This document shows, one piece after another, positions 1-11,986 of a DNA stretch of 64,000 nucleotides. Within the stretch, counting starts at the first letter, position 1. Every line of letters begins with the position of its first letter. The stretch is from Neonectria sp. B-13. Taxonomy: Eukaryota; Ascomycota; Sordariomycetes; Hypocreales; Nectriaceae. The position numbers and the translations under genes are program-made. The notes beneath the pieces are model-generated. The model was given only the letters and a program-made list of their open reading frames with translations, did no database searches and had not been told where the DNA came from. The DNA lies in assembly GCA_002682825.1 (NCBI GenBank), contig NOKP01000008.1:855595-919594 (forward strand), given 5' to 3'.

Positions 1-1976
1 AGACCGTTGGACGCATACACCTTGACGCGGAAGATCTTGCCCGGGCCGAGCGAGTCGTAACGGATGTCAGTGCGGCATGTCTTGCACCAGTGAACCTGGT
101 CCAAAGTCCGCCGCGAGATCCGTCGGTCGTCTTCGTCGTAGTCTTCGTCTTCGCTGTCCGACTCGTCTATGAGCGTCATCTCGTTTGATGGGCCGAGGTA
201 GTGACCACACTCGAGAATCCGAGCACGGCGTCGCATAGGTAGCTCCAGGGCCTCGAGCAACCGCTCCTCGAGAACCTCATAATCGTTCTGAGGATGAGGC
301 AGCAGGATACCGCGCTCGACTGTTGTGTCTCCCATACGGTCCTGGAGTTGTCGCCAGGCATCACGAAGGGTCTTGCCGTCCTGGCTCAGAGTATCCGTCG
401 TGGCACGGTCTAGCACGTCTCCCCAACCCCATCGCAGTGGCAGGAGAGTGACGTGTAGGAGCACGAGCGGCGGAGTGGCTCTCTTAAAGCGAGGGGGTGT
501 CTTCTTAGGGGAGTACTGCGCAGAGATGCTAGGAGATCCTAGGCGAGACACGGTTGGCAAGCCTCGCCTGCCGGCGCGGGGAGATCCTAGCACCGACGCT
601 GGTGGTGAGGACATCTGCATGGCCTTAACAGAGGAGGGAGACCTGAAGGCAGGTCGGGGAGTCTCTCTGAAAGTGGGCACAAATCGTTGGTCTGGCTCGT
701 ACTGGCTGATGTCTGAGATGCGAGGGGATCTGTCCATCTGCGCAATCTTCTCCATCTTTCTGTGCTCCGACTCAGACAGCGAGCCCATAGAACTCCGGGG
801 GCTGTGGTCGCTGAACACGTCGTCGTCGTTCTCATGGTGAGAGCTGCCGCGGTCGTCTTCTGCTGAGTGATGGCTGCTGGCAGTCGCTGATCTGTGAGAG
901 TCCGACTGGCGGGCACTGGCGGAGCGAGAGATGTAGCCATCTTCGGCGCTGTGCGCCGACTCTCGAACGTGACTTCGAGTAGACTCTGCGTGACTGTGAA
1001 TGGACTCTCTGTAGCTGGCGACAGACTCTCGTCCGCTGTGAATAGACTGGTGTCCATGGCTTTCAGTTACGGAGTGGGCGTCCGAGTGAAGGTCGAGGTG
1101 GACATCTGAAAGGGTGTCTGGGTGGGCATCTGAATGGGTGTCTGGGTGGGCATCTGAATGGGGATTTGAGTGGGTGTATGAGTGAGCGTCTGAATGGGCG
1201 TCTGAGTGTGCTTCTGAGTGTGCTTCTGAGTGTGTTTCTGAGTGTGCTTCGGAGTGACGGGCACTTCCAGGCCGTGAGTGCGAGACGTAGCTCTCTTCTA
1301 CACCAGGCACACTATGCAGAGACTCGCGTCCACTATGGACAGACTCTGGGGCATGGCTGCCGAGGGACTCTCGTGCATGATCATCAAGAGGCTCGCCGTG
1401 GCTATGAAGAGAATCTCGTCCACCGCTCTCAGCAACAGAGTGAGCATCCGAAGGACGACCACTGCCGCCCTCAGAGTGCGAGATGTAGCTCTCATCGGTG
1501 CCGGAGATGCTGTTCATGGACTCTCGTCCCCGGCCCAGCTCAATCTGGTCGACAATGTCCCGGGCGGCAGCGTGGATCAACGCCTCTGTCCGGCGAGACG
1601 TCCGGCGGTGCGAGACGTACGAGCCCGAGGTTGCAGATGCCATGGATCCTCGACGAGAACCTGCGGCCTCTGACTCGGACCCTGAGTGGTGTGCGTCTTC
1701 GTCCGCCAGCGGAGTGGCATCGTCATCTGTGTGTAGTGTGTCGTCTTTGGACTCGGGCATGTCTGATGCGTCGGTATCTTTGGTATTGTCGAGCTCCAGC
1801 TCTGCCGCCGGCTCAGCCATCGGCTCAGCCTTTGACTCGGTCTGTGTCTGGTCGACGTTGAGTTCCTTCTCGTTTTCCATATCGGCGGGCTCGTCGTGGT
1901 CCATGGGGTCGCTAATGCAAGACCGGTCAACGTGAATCTCAAAGTCGAGGTCGTCGACCTTGTTCCGTCGGGGCAT
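1..1976 (-). CDS. His/Ser-rich repeat protein, N-terminal part (3' end outside window)
   Basis: An uninterrupted reading frame of about 658 codons runs from an ATG at 1976 to the window edge, so the C-terminus is missing. The start reads MPRRNKVDDLDFEIHVD. After an acidic N-terminus the protein becomes a serine/histidine repeat region (about residues 145-360) with recurring ESYISHS-type and ESVHSGRES-type units. At 1090-1260 there is a tight 4-residue repeat (AHSE, AHSD, THSD). The last about 190 residues look like an ordered, conserved block: a WRQLQDR segment, LPHPQNDYEVLEERLLEALE, and a CxxC (WCKTCRTD). No catalytic motif is recognised. From memory, similar fungal proteins are sometimes labelled 'pathway-specific nitrogen regulator', but I see no DNA-binding domain here and would not rely on that name. 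The repeats suggest disorder and rapid length change between strains. Confidence 0.8.
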   Translation of the reverse strand, partial: MPRRNKVDDLDFEIHVDRSCISDPMDHDEPADMENEKELNVDQTQTESKAEPMAEPAAELELDNTKDTDASDMPESKDDTLHTDDDATPLADEDAHHSGSESEAAGSRRGSMASATSGSYVSHRRTSRRTEALIHAAARDIVDQIELGRGRESMNSISGTDESYISHSEGGSGRPSDAHSVAESGGRDSLHSHGEPLDDHARESLGSHAPESVHSGRESLHSVPGVEESYVSHSRPGSARHSEAHSETHSEAHSEAHSDAHSDAHSYTHSNPHSDAHPDTHSDAHPDTLSDVHLDLHSDAHSVTESHGHQSIHSGRESVASYRESIHSHAESTRSHVRESAHSAEDGYISRSASARQSDSHRSATASSHHSAEDDRGSSHHENDDDVFSDHSPRSSMGSLSESEHRKMEKIAQMDRSPRISDISQYEPDQRFVPTFRETPRPAFRSPSSVKAMQMSSPPASVLGSPRAGRRGLPTVSRLGSPSISAQYSPKKTPPRFKRATPPLVLLHVTLLPLRWGWGDVLDRATTDTLSQDGKTLRDAWRQLQDRMGDTTVERGILLPHPQNDYEVLEERLLEALELPMRRRARILECGHYLGPSNEMTLIDESDSEDEDYDEDDRRISRRTLDQVHWCKTCRTDIRYDSLGPGKIFRVKVYASNG

Positions 1977-2852
1977 TCGAAGGGTGTAGTGTTGTGTATG
2001 TACGCTGCAAGATGGTGGTAGCACGAAAGTCAAATGTACAGAAAGCGGAGAGCAAGGAATGGGTCTTCCTGGGAGAGTGCAGCTGTTATTTCGTGTGTTT
2101 GGGTAGCCGCTGGAGGGTGTGGCCGTTGATGGTTGGTCGAGGTGGTCTTCACCGGCCCCGGCGTTTGTTTACCACCGTTGCTGGGTCGACCGGCCGCGAG
2201 ATGACCTGTTTGGGGCTGTCGGGCCGGCCGGCCTGCCTCGTCACGGTCTGGGCGTGTCACAACGCAGCATCACAACCAGGGGGGAACGAGACTTATGCAA
2301 TGTTTCAATTCATCTGTCGTGGCGACCGTTGATTTATCCTCGTTTTTCACCGCATATTGCTTCTCTCAGGCAGGTGTTCTGTTGGAGTTTTCGCTGGTGC
2401 TTACTCTGATTTTGGTGATGTCATTCCTGGAATGACTGGTTGCCCGGGTTCCTGAAAATGGAGTTTATGCTCTGCTGGGGTGGCTATGACAATTGAGATT
2501 GAGCACCGAATAGTATTCGTCAGTCCGGAATTAGACTACAAATTACAACCTCGTCGAACCACTTCAGGGTAGCCCAAGAACTGATCAGTCGGGAATGGTA
2601 ATAGATTCCCGCATTCCCCAACACCAACGTGGGAGGAACTATTTATAGAGGAGTTTGGGTACATGCGCTCGATGTGGAGGAAATCTGTTAGCATTAGGAT
2701 ACCGTTATTACTCTTACTATTACTCATACAAAGGGTGGGGATGTGCAACCAGACCGCAGACTATAAAACTAACTCGACAAAGAAATAGGTCGAGAATAGC
2801 CAGCACACATTAGCCACATCACTGGGCCAAAGTCTCACCAAATGCGATATCC
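1977..2852. other. Intergenic, divergent-side 5' flank and hydrolase 3' flank
   Basis: This stretch holds the promoter and leader of the His/Ser-repeat gene and the 3' flank of the hydrolase. The part from about 2400 to 2800 is relatively AT-rich. I see no coding potential beyond short chance ORFs. Confidence 0.6.
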
Positions 2853-3984
2853 TCACCTCTCCCAGGCCCATCCATGCCTCCCGTACGTCTCTCGTAGCAC
2901 CGCTATATCTCTATCAAACGCCTTATCCTTCAAGTCCTTCTTCAATACTACATCGGGGACTACTCCAGTTAGCACTGCTTCCAGATCGGACATGCAACTT
3001 ACGTTCCAAGTACCCATGGAATCCCTCCTCCTCATAAAGGACTTCCACTCTTGGCGACTCCCTACTCAGTCCATCTTCCGCGTTGACCCGCTCCGCAAAC
3101 GCCGTCTGCTCGGCCACTAGGATGTCCATCCCCGGGACCACAAGCAGCATCCGTTCCGGCAGCGTCTCCCTCTTTGCGAGGATAGGACTCAACCTCGGGT
3201 CATCGAAATGCTTCGCTCGCGCCGGGGCTGCATAGGCGTCGAGCAAGGGGAACAAAGGAGCTGTGGGATCCTGCTCGGGAAGACTGGCGGGCCTTGGCTT
3301 GTCTTGCGGCCCGAGTCGTAGATCAATAGCCGCATAGAAGGTGACACTGGCTTTGATGGCTGTTGGAGACGGAGAGTGGCAGGTCTCCTGCTGAGTCGCT
3401 GCCACGGCGAGATTTCCACCGGCCGAGAACCCGCCAACTGTCATCAGCGTTGGATCCGCACCCCATCGGGCCTCAGCGTTCTCCTGGAGCCACTTGATGG
3501 TGGCATCCACGTCGTCAATGGCCGCTGGGAAGACATGTTCTGGCGCGTACCGGTACGTGATGCTCACAACCACTGCGCCTGTCTCTTTGGCGACCCGGTC
3601 GTCGAATCGCGCCAGGCTTTCCGGGATGCCGCCGATGAAAGCGCCGCTATGAATATCAACGTGCAGCGGCCTGAGACGACGACCTCGGCCTGCGCCAGAT
3701 GCCTTATGAACCAGCGCACGAAAAGATCGCCCTGGTGCGATGGGAAGATACTCAACCGTGAACGGGCGGGAGAAGAGGTAAGGAGCCGCTGCGATGGAGT
3801 AGGAGATGATGTTTACCGGTTGGAGGATGAGGAGCCGCCAACGCAGGCTCCAGGGAATATTGCGATGGAATAGGGCCAAAAGCGTGGGCCGAAACCACGA
3901 ATGCAGTGTCCGAAGTACGGTGAGCATTTTTACGCCATTTACAGTGAAGTATGTTGAGACTGAGTAGATTGGATGCCGACTCAA
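2853..3984 (-). CDS. Alpha/beta hydrolase fold-3 (HSL-like) esterase/lipase family protein
   Basis: The protein of about 362 residues is encoded by two exons. The intron at 2960-3002 (43 nt, GTAAGT donor, GCTAAC branch, TAG acceptor) joins GFHGYLE to LPDVVLKKDLKDKAFDRDIAVLRETYGRHGW, the usual family C-terminus. Reading through the donor gives an aberrant tail. The N-terminus (about 40-75) is hydrophobic and could be a membrane anchor. Catalytic residues read as Ser187 (GFSAGGN), Asp287 (VPGMDIL) and His323 (GFHG). The oxyanion-hole motif is HSGAF (112-116) instead of the family's HGGGF, an unusual glycine-to-serine change. YRYAPEHVFPAAIDD (144-158) is typical of the hormone-sensitive-lipase group. 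The substrate cannot be inferred; a secreted or ER carboxylesterase, or a lactone or xenobiotic hydrolase, are all possible. Confidence 0.88.
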
Positions 3985-4284
3985 TGGTCACAGTTGAGTC
4001 AATACTCAATTGAAACCTGAGGCTTGAGGTGAGAATAAGCGGTCTAACAAAAAGCCGGTCACGAGTGCCTGCCTATCCGATGGGCTAAACTCAGTGCAAC
4101 ATAGCAAACAGAACCTGACGGAAGAATCTCAATGACCTAGAGGAACCAAGAATCGCATACTTGTAGGTCAGTGAATGTGAAACGTTGGGTTCTAGTTATT
4201 CTACTATCTTACTATCTAACAAAAAGTTCGCGATCTTGTCGTCGTGGTACCATCTCTTCACCAAACTATTTCTATCTTGGCCTA

Positions 4285-4769
4285 TCAAATATCTTCACAC
4301 TCATCATCATCGGTAACAGTGACAGTCTTGTACTCGGTCGGTTGCGGAGCAGTCGCCGTCACAGCCGTGATTCCCCAGCACGAGCACGCAGCAGAGTATT
4401 CAGCCACATTGGTGCAAGACGAGGCATACGCCGGGACGGCGGTAGGAATCTCCGTGGCAGCCCGGTGCTCGATATCGCGCTTGTCGGGCTCCTCAAAGTC
4501 GTCGACTCCCGCAGTCACCAAAACCAAGATGGTGCTACATCCATTAGTTTTAGAAAATTATTTCGGTGGAATGGTACTTACGTTGCGTCTGGGACCACGG
4601 TAGCCTTCATGAAACTCGAGCAGTCGGCGCGGCGGGACGTAACGTCGAGGAGCCCGGCTCGGGTGCCGGTGACCTGGCGCTTGCAGTTGTTACCAGCACA
4701 TACACGCTTTTCAAAGCGCATGCTGGCGAGGGCAAGGACGGCAAACGATAGCACGATGGCGAACTTCAT
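4285..4769 (-). CDS. Small secreted cysteine-containing protein (CAGNNC family), effector-like
   Basis: I predict 145 residues from two exons. The intron is 4535-4581 (47 nt, GTAAGT donor, ACTAAT-like branch, GTAG acceptor). The start at 4769 was chosen because MKFAIVLSFAVLALAS is a clear signal peptide; an in-frame ATG at 4820 would put 17 polar residues before it. The mature part has seven cysteines, with the order CAGNNC, RADCSSF, SSC, ACSC, ECEDI. The block VCAGNNCKRQVTGTR...RRADCSSF is one I recognise as a recurrent N-terminal module of secreted fungal proteins of unknown function. Dibasic sites (EKR, CKR, SRR, DKR) could be processed by a Kex2-type protease. Size, secretion and cysteines make it a candidate effector or cell-surface peptide; this is inference. 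Confidence 0.72.
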
Positions 4770-5978
4770 TTTTGCTGAAATGTATAGAGTAATGCGTGGA
4801 GTGATAGAGTGAAGAGACAATGGGCCTGAGCAGCATTATCTACTACTTCCCCAAGTCAACAGAACCATCCCTGACCTGGTTCAACATCCACTCGGAACCT
4901 CCCAGTGGCTTCTGCATGGCAGGCGCCAGACTCCTTGAATCAACCTAAGTCCTAAACGCCCTGACTACATTCTATATTAGGGGCGAAATGCGAGCCGAGC
5001 TGCGGCCTTAGACGCGGTTAGAAAGAGGCGTTCCAGCCATATCCACAACCTTAACGCTGTATCTGCTAGGGTCGGATGAGGTCTGGTCAGTCAGTACTCC
5101 GCACAGTTACTGTTTTCTTAGGTAGGTACTTAAGCTCAACTCATCAGAGTCGATAACCAGACATCAGTTTGTAGGTCACAGACAACGGCCATGACGAATC
5201 GCGTGCCGAATGTAGCCTACTACTTAGTATTCATGCCAGTTCAGACAAAGCTACGAAGTTATCTCTTGGAAAGCAAAACGCACCTCCCAGCGGCCTCATG
5301 CACCTCTCGTCTTACGCCTCATGGAGTTACCACTCCTGAACAGGCCCGTAGCGCCCATGCAGGCGCCTCCAACAGATCACTATGGATCCAACCCCACTGC
5401 CGCATCCATCTGCGCTTCCAGCCCCCAATAACGGGCTGGCTGACTGGGAACCCACAGTGCTGACTCCCTGCTTCAGCAGTTATCCTAGTCCTTGGTATCC
5501 GTACCTCGTAGACGGGCATGTTTAGCGTCGTTACCCCGACCCCCTGTACCAGTGACCACTGTGCTTGAATGTAGTGTCACCATGCATAGAACGCAGAATT
5601 CTCAATGTCGATCGATCTTTCGGCTAGATGCTTAATATAGCCGCGTTCACGTTGTCTTGAGTCATGAATTGAAAGAGCGGGGCCATGGACGGTAGCAACG
5701 CATGTTTCCGACGACTGCTACTTCGTTATACTCTATTCCCTTAATGTAGCCGTTGAAGTAATTGTTAAGAATTGTAACCAGAGTGTATAAGTATAAGCAA
5801 TTAAATCAAAGCATACATTGGCGTCCGCAAGCCACGTACTCATAAACAATGCAGTTTGCCAACTGGAGTAGTAAATCTGCTTCTCCTTATCTGCCCACCA
5901 GAAAACGCCATGCCGATATACGAATACTATGCCCTTCAACTCCGTTCGCTTGCTTAATGAATAGCACCGCCACACAAA
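4770..5978. other. Intergenic region
   Basis: This is the promoter of the small secreted protein gene plus the 3' flank of the next gene. It contains TAGGTAGGTACT-like sequence near 5120 and AT-rich sequence from about 5560 to 5960. I see no gene; the ORF of 90 codons at 5191-5463 has no recognisable feature. Confidence 0.55.
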
Positions 5979-7660
5979 TCAGTTTCCGGCCCCTTCCTCT
6001 TCATCCGCATTCGCCTTGCTTCTATTGTTTCCGGTTCCTGTCCCTGGCCGGTGTGAATCCGTCTGACCCACGAGATAATTAGCCGGTCCATAGAAGCCAT
6101 AAATCTCCTCGTCGACGACCCCCAGCCCGGGTTGCCCAAGGGACTCGCTCCGATTCCTCTGACGTTGAACAGCGAGCGGCGGTCGTGGTGTGCCGCTTGC
6201 TGTGCTGCCACCACTGGATCGTCGTCGTTCTTCCCTCGGGAAAGCCACAGATGAGGGGGAATGCGGCAGCTCCGGGACATATGGTTGAGCCTCCAGTTCC
6301 ATGGCAGCGGCTTGATTCCATCCTGGCGTGCCATTTCCATCAGAACCGTCCGAGGCGTTGCTGTAATTTCGAACATGTGTGTACGTCCCGTGGGAGTCGA
6401 CACTCCTGCGGTTGGCCATCGTGGGCGCCGAGACGGCGGATTGTTGGCTGATCCTGGGGTTGCCCACGTTGGCATTGAAGTAGTCTTCGCTAGGTGTTGT
6501 TGCATCGAAACTGGTATGCCTACTGTTGCCCGCACTGGTCGACACTGGCTGGTATCCCATTACGCCGCCGTTGGGTGTGGGGTCGTTCGAGCTGTAATCA
6601 GGGCTTGCTAGGTTATATGGCGAAGGGTTCGAGGATTCCGGGCCAGGTGCAGATGGCCTCGGAGGCAGCATTAGCGGGTCGACGCTCAAGGCATCAATTT
6701 CGGAGTCAGTCGGCTTAAACTCCTTCATCGAGGGGCGGGATTTAGACGCATCAGACCGTTTGGGTGTGCTGACAGCGGCGACAACCTTGTTGAGATGGCG
6801 GATGATGATATAAGCCGCCACTAAAACAATAACAAGGAACGCCACGGAACCGGCGATGATACCAACCAAGGCACCGGTTGAAAGTCCTCCGCTGCCTCCC
6901 CCGTCTTCCTCCGCTGATGAAGACGGTGACTCTTTGGGGATCGAAGACGGAAAGTATTTTAAAACATACTGGTCGTCATCATCGTTCGCATCAATCACAG
7001 CAGTAGGCTCGTCTGGCGTCTTCACAGTGACCGCAGTCGTCTTATATGTTGTCCGGCTGCCGTCTTCGGTAGTAGTAACAACCATCGTAGTAGTGACGGT
7101 GACAGGCTTGGTGGAGTAGCATTGGTTCATCGCGCAACCCATGCCGTTAGGGCAGCAGCCGTAGTTGAGCGACGACGGACACAGATATGAGCTTTTCGGG
7201 CATGCATAAGTATAAGCCGAGCCAGACGGAGGGACGCAGGCATCCCCCCTCTCACATAAGTAGCCATCTGGGCAACACCCACCTGCGCGCACGTGTGAGC
7301 AAAGTTTACCAGCTTGAAAGAAGAGACAAGAGACATACTTCCGTAGATAGAGTCACAATTGTACCAACCAACCTTTGTACCACATGTCGAAGGTCCCTTG
7401 GTGGTTGCATAACAGCTCTCCCTTCCGCAGTTGTAGTTGTCCGGGCAGCATCCTCCGTTGAGACTAGACGCACAAAGCTGCATGCTCGTTCCGCACACTT
7501 CGTCGTCTCTCCGTCCCAGTACCGCGGGTTCTGTAACCTGTGCCTTCTTTTCAATCCGGTGGACGCCATCGAATCTTCTGTAATCGACCGCCTCAATGGT
7601 GACGGCCCATAGAGCCGCCATCAACGAGGCGATGCATGAACGGCACCCCCAGTTCCTCAT
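5979..7660 (-). CDS. Secretory-pathway single-pass membrane protein with three CCP-type cysteine modules
   Basis: Two exons joined by removal of 7283-7338 (56 nt, GTATGT donor, GCGCAG acceptor) give 541 residues. Reading through would break the second cysteine module; splicing yields NCDSIYGSGCCPDGYLCE. The N-terminus (SCIASLMAALWAVTIEAV) is a signal peptide. Three repeats follow, each with a GCCP core: GGCCPDNYNCGRESC, SGCCPDGYLCERGDAC and YGCCPNGMGCAMNQC. Then come a Ser/Thr-rich stalk (VTVTTTMVVTTT), an acidic linker, a transmembrane helix (GALVGIIAGSVAFLVIVLVA) with a basic stop-transfer, and a disordered cytoplasmic tail of about 250 residues rich in Ser, Pro and Asn. The architecture resembles fungal wall-stress or surface sensors (Mid2/WSC-like in layout, not in sequence). 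Ligand and role are unknown. Confidence 0.85.
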
Positions 7661-9937
7661 CGTCCGCTCGTTGATGGGTGCGACCCGACTTTGATGCGAG
7701 CTCAGGTGCGCGAGCGTGCGACGTGAGTGCCGTGGGTGTCAGCGATCGATATTTCGGGGTCGCGGGGCGCGGGGCGCGGGGGCGCAAGAGTCGAGTCTTT
7801 GTTCAAAAAGTGGCTGATAGTCGATGGTCGCCGTCGAAGTCGTCAAGCGAGCCACGCAGTCGGTGTCGACCTGGAGATGTCTTCGGAAGAAGCCACGATA
7901 GAGAAAGGAGAAAGGAGAAAATAAGGTGACAGAGTCAGACTGTCAGCAATGGAGGCCGTCGAGAGAATTCGCCCATGGCCGGGGTGACGAATGCTAGGCC
8001 ACGGGGGGCAGCACCATCAAGCATCCAGGCCCCCAGACCTATCCTAGAGCTCACAGCTGTTATAGGGCTGAACGACTGGGTCGAGAACCACGGGCGCGGG
8101 CCTTTGGTTGGGTGGACTTTTGCGACTGCGCCGCTTGCGAGAGGAGTGGACTGTGAAATGGATCTTTGGAACAAGCGAGGTTTTTGGTCAGAGCACCGTA
8201 AGACCGACACCGCCATGGGTGTAAATAGGACGGCACCCGGAGACTTTTTACGTGTCGAGGCAGCAGGCAGCTGGGTGAGCAAGTGAGCACCACGTCGCGG
8301 CTCAAATTCAGCGGGGGCCAGCGCAGCCGAGAATAGACCCAACCTCAGAGGCTCAGACTGGCTCAGACTCGAAGGATAAGACGCGCAGCGGCTCAGACAT
8401 CGGGGCATTGTCATTTGCTCGTCGCCGTCGTTGGTGAGCAGCACCGGCACACTGGGCAACTCCAGCTGCTGGTTTTCACTGAGCCACTGCAGTTGCTGCA
8501 CCCACCTCAGCCATCCTCCAAGACACGCAATGCCCTTCTCTGTCCGCCATTGGCCATCGAGGCCGCAGGATGCAACCTTTGGGCAGCGGATGGCATGGGG
8601 TTGGGCGGGATGGTGTCCTGCGATACGTGAAAAGAGGGGCAGGTTGCGGCACAAGAAGCCTTATTCGTCTAGTGAGACCGACAAGGCCACGAATGGGAAT
8701 GGCGGTAGGGACAACACGAGAACGGCAGTCAGTTCAAGGTGTCCAGGAAGGCCTCACTCCGACGGAGCGGTGCGGATGGGGGCCGAATCGTGATCCGCGA
8801 TGCATCATTGCGTTCGAGACGAGTTGACGAGTCGGGAATGGGATGGTAACTTGGCGTCGAGTCAAAGGTGATACGGAGAGCCGCACGGAGGGTCAGGTGA
8901 CTATGCTTGAATCGCAGGTATTCGTGTGGTAGGGACCTACTATTCGAACCTACTGAGTAGGTAAAGATCTGACCTAAAGCGAGGAATACGTATTTAGCCG
9001 AGTTGATGACGACATCCACTTCTGGTTTGACGAGGTGAAACTCTCAGATGCCAAATAATGCTTCTTTCTGTCCTGTGTTGGTCGATGTCGCCAATCCCTG
9101 TTGGCTGTTTCATCAATCATTCCTGCCTTCCTTCTGTCGGTGCTGGCAATCGTTCTCGTCATCGGCCCACTGGGTTCAAGCATGGAACTCTTTCGTTTTG
9201 TCGTCATCCATCCATTTCCCAGGCGCATCCAATATTATCGTCATGTGGACAATGTGGCGAGCTGAAACGAAAGCCATTCAATCATTTACTCCCACTTGCA
9301 CCGAGGGTCTGGTGCGGCATTGGTTTTCACTCAAGCCTCATCCACGGCCTCGGGTGAGACAAATGGGCACCTTGCACTTTCAGCCAACCAGACCGTCGAC
9401 TAGCACCCATGCGGCAGGAGACGTTGAATGGTCTCAAGCCCTATGCTGAATGCTCAAAGTGCTCTGTCTGCCCTGCAGATTCCAGACTCCTCCCCACCGG
9501 GACTTGAAGCAGCCTTTCACCTGAACTGTTGCATTGTTGTGTGTCCTTCAACCTCGGCGTCCAACCATGGCCCACAGTATCATCTGGCATCGCGAGCCCA
9601 ACCGAGCAGAAGAAACCGAGGACCGGCGAGAACCGTCCGTGCGATGAGACATGAGACCACCTGGATTTAGTTGTGCAAGCGAACGGTCAGCCCAGATAAA
9701 GGCGCATACGTGTAGGTAATCAGAGGCTTGACATGCTGTCAGCCAAGGGTTGTATTACGTCAAATGGCCTTCAGGCCGTTCCCGTTCTGGAGCGTTCCAT
9801 TCATGTGAAGACGGCGGCGGAATATTGAAGTTGCGGCGGCCATGCTCCAACGTGGAAACTCCGCTTTGGCCAACGTTGCGCCTGGGTTTGCCTGGTCGTC
9901 AGCTCTGGCAATTCTGTCCGACTGACTAACTTAGACT

Positions 9938-9963
9938 ACTACCTAGAGCTACTAGTAGGTAGT
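9938..9963. repeat. Short inverted repeat ACTACCTA...TAGGTAGT
   Basis: An 8-bp perfect inverted repeat (9938-9945 and 9956-9963) surrounds a 10-bp loop that itself contains CTAG steps. The same octamer recurs in other intergenic parts of the window. Confidence 0.6.
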
Positions 9964-11986
9964 AAAAGGCCGGCCTATCCGCCAGCGAATGACGAAAACT
10001 AGCACGGTCACAAGCTTCGGGCTATACTTCGTACTATAGTATGGGACTTCTCGTATTTCCCCAGGATTCTCCTCTCGTATGATCAGCGTCGCTTGGTCCC
10101 TGTAATCTCAAACTTAAGACTTGCGGAACACGGGGGCGGATCGCCTCGTGGATGCTCCTGGAATCCAATGTCTGGAAGCTAAATTGGAGGGGTCACCAAC
10201 GTGGGAGACGGAACAAAGTCTACGGCGCACTTCTCGTCACGATGGCTTCTCGTCGTCTGCATCATTGGCCCGCGACGGACCGGCAGAAGTCGTCCCAGCT
10301 TACTCCCGGCCCGGGAACACGTTTTGTTTGTTTTTGTTCCTGCACACCAGAGCCGCGATATGTAGGCCATACATACTATGTAGGTCTTTGGTAGGCTAGA
10401 AAATACCGCGGGCGTGACCGCCTGGATAATGACGGTTTCTCCATGATCTAGGCTCTACCTAGCCCTGAAGATCTGTCTCTTACCGGCTGAAGGCGAGGCG
10501 GGGCCGCCACGGAGGGCGGCCCTTGTTCGATGGGCTATGGGGTTGAGCTCTGCCGCACCTGTCACAAGGACGAGCCCATCACCACCTCGGGCCCGAAGGG
10601 GCGACGGCGTTCCCAACTTACCCCAGATTTTCCATCTCGCCGGGCGCTCGGCGGCGGCCAACGACCGGGTGTTTTGGGGGTTTGTGATCTGGGTAGATGC
10701 AGGGACGGGGTTTGGGACAGCCTAGCGATGGGCTTGTGGGATGGTTGCCATGTGGGAAATGTCCTTGTTGAAGATTCATCGATGTCGGTGTGCGGCTGTG
10801 ACTCTGCCATGTGAGGGCGAGGGTTTTCCATGCCCGGGCGCTTCCCAGTCCGCTGGGATGTCGGATTCTCGGTGTTCCTGGACAAGACCTGAGGCTCACT
10901 GCCCAACTGCCAACTGCCAACAACCAATGCCACCTAACTACTGCAACGCCCAGAACCGGGCTCCCGGCAGCACAGTGGGAACAATGCAACAATGTCCGGA
11001 CGCCCGCGGTGGCTGCAGCTGTCATTGTCAGTCACTTAGATTCGCTGAAGGGTCACCTGCTTTGCGAAACGGGCGGGGTTGCTCCACCCAGGCAATTGAG
11101 GAAACTACAGAGTAGACACCGTCTGTCGAGCCTCTCCCCACTGTGAGCCCGCTGCAATAGGCCTCGTCCCGGTATTAGCTCTGGAGGTTCCCCTGTAATG
11201 GACGCGAGCCTCCATGTAACCATGCAACGCGGGCCATGCGAGCGTCAAGATTGGGTGCTTTTGTGTAGCCGGGCTGTAGGTACGTTGTAGGAAATGGAAC
11301 CTCTGGAACAGGCTACGGGCTACACCAGGCCCGCACCCCCTGTAAATCCGTCCCCCCCAAGTCCCCGACACTACCCCCTCAATCACGGTCGCGAGCCCCA
11401 AGCTCCCCAGAAGGTCCCCAGACCCCCCCGTATAATGGCTCTCCCAGTGGTCACTGGCCACTGCGCATCGCGCCGCAACCCCGCAACTTGGTGAGTCTCC
11501 ACTTCACCCGACAGGGGATGGGCGGATGGCCAAGCACGGCCAGGGATGGCCCGGCGCTCCAACGGTCACGATGTGTGCAGAGATGGACCGAACCATGACG
11601 CCCCAGCCCAGCGCAAACCATCCATTTCTGATTTCCCTTCTTCTTTTCCGTTCTCCGCAAACCTCGGCTGCCGTCATTCTTGTCCCCGTTCGTCCCCCCT
11701 GGAAACTGTTGTCTTTGTTGTCCTCGCCATTGTCCAAACCCTCCAGATCCTCGAATCCAACCCAGCATCGCCACCTTCATATCGACTCCGTGCCCCCTGC
11801 GGTTACTTCCGGCTACTTCCACTGCCAATCTGCACACCGTACTACGTACTGTACACTGCACCGCCATCATCCGATTTACGGCCGTGATTTTCCCACCACC
11901 AGAGCATGCGCGACTGAGCAAACCTTCATCTCGCCACGCCCCCGGATCAGATATCGACGCCTGCTCTTCTCCCCGCCGAGACGGCC

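Noticed and set aside
1090..1260. Possible CRISPR-like or promoter repeat array
   Set aside because: The repeats are short, have no spacers, and are in frame inside a protein-coding gene of a eukaryote.
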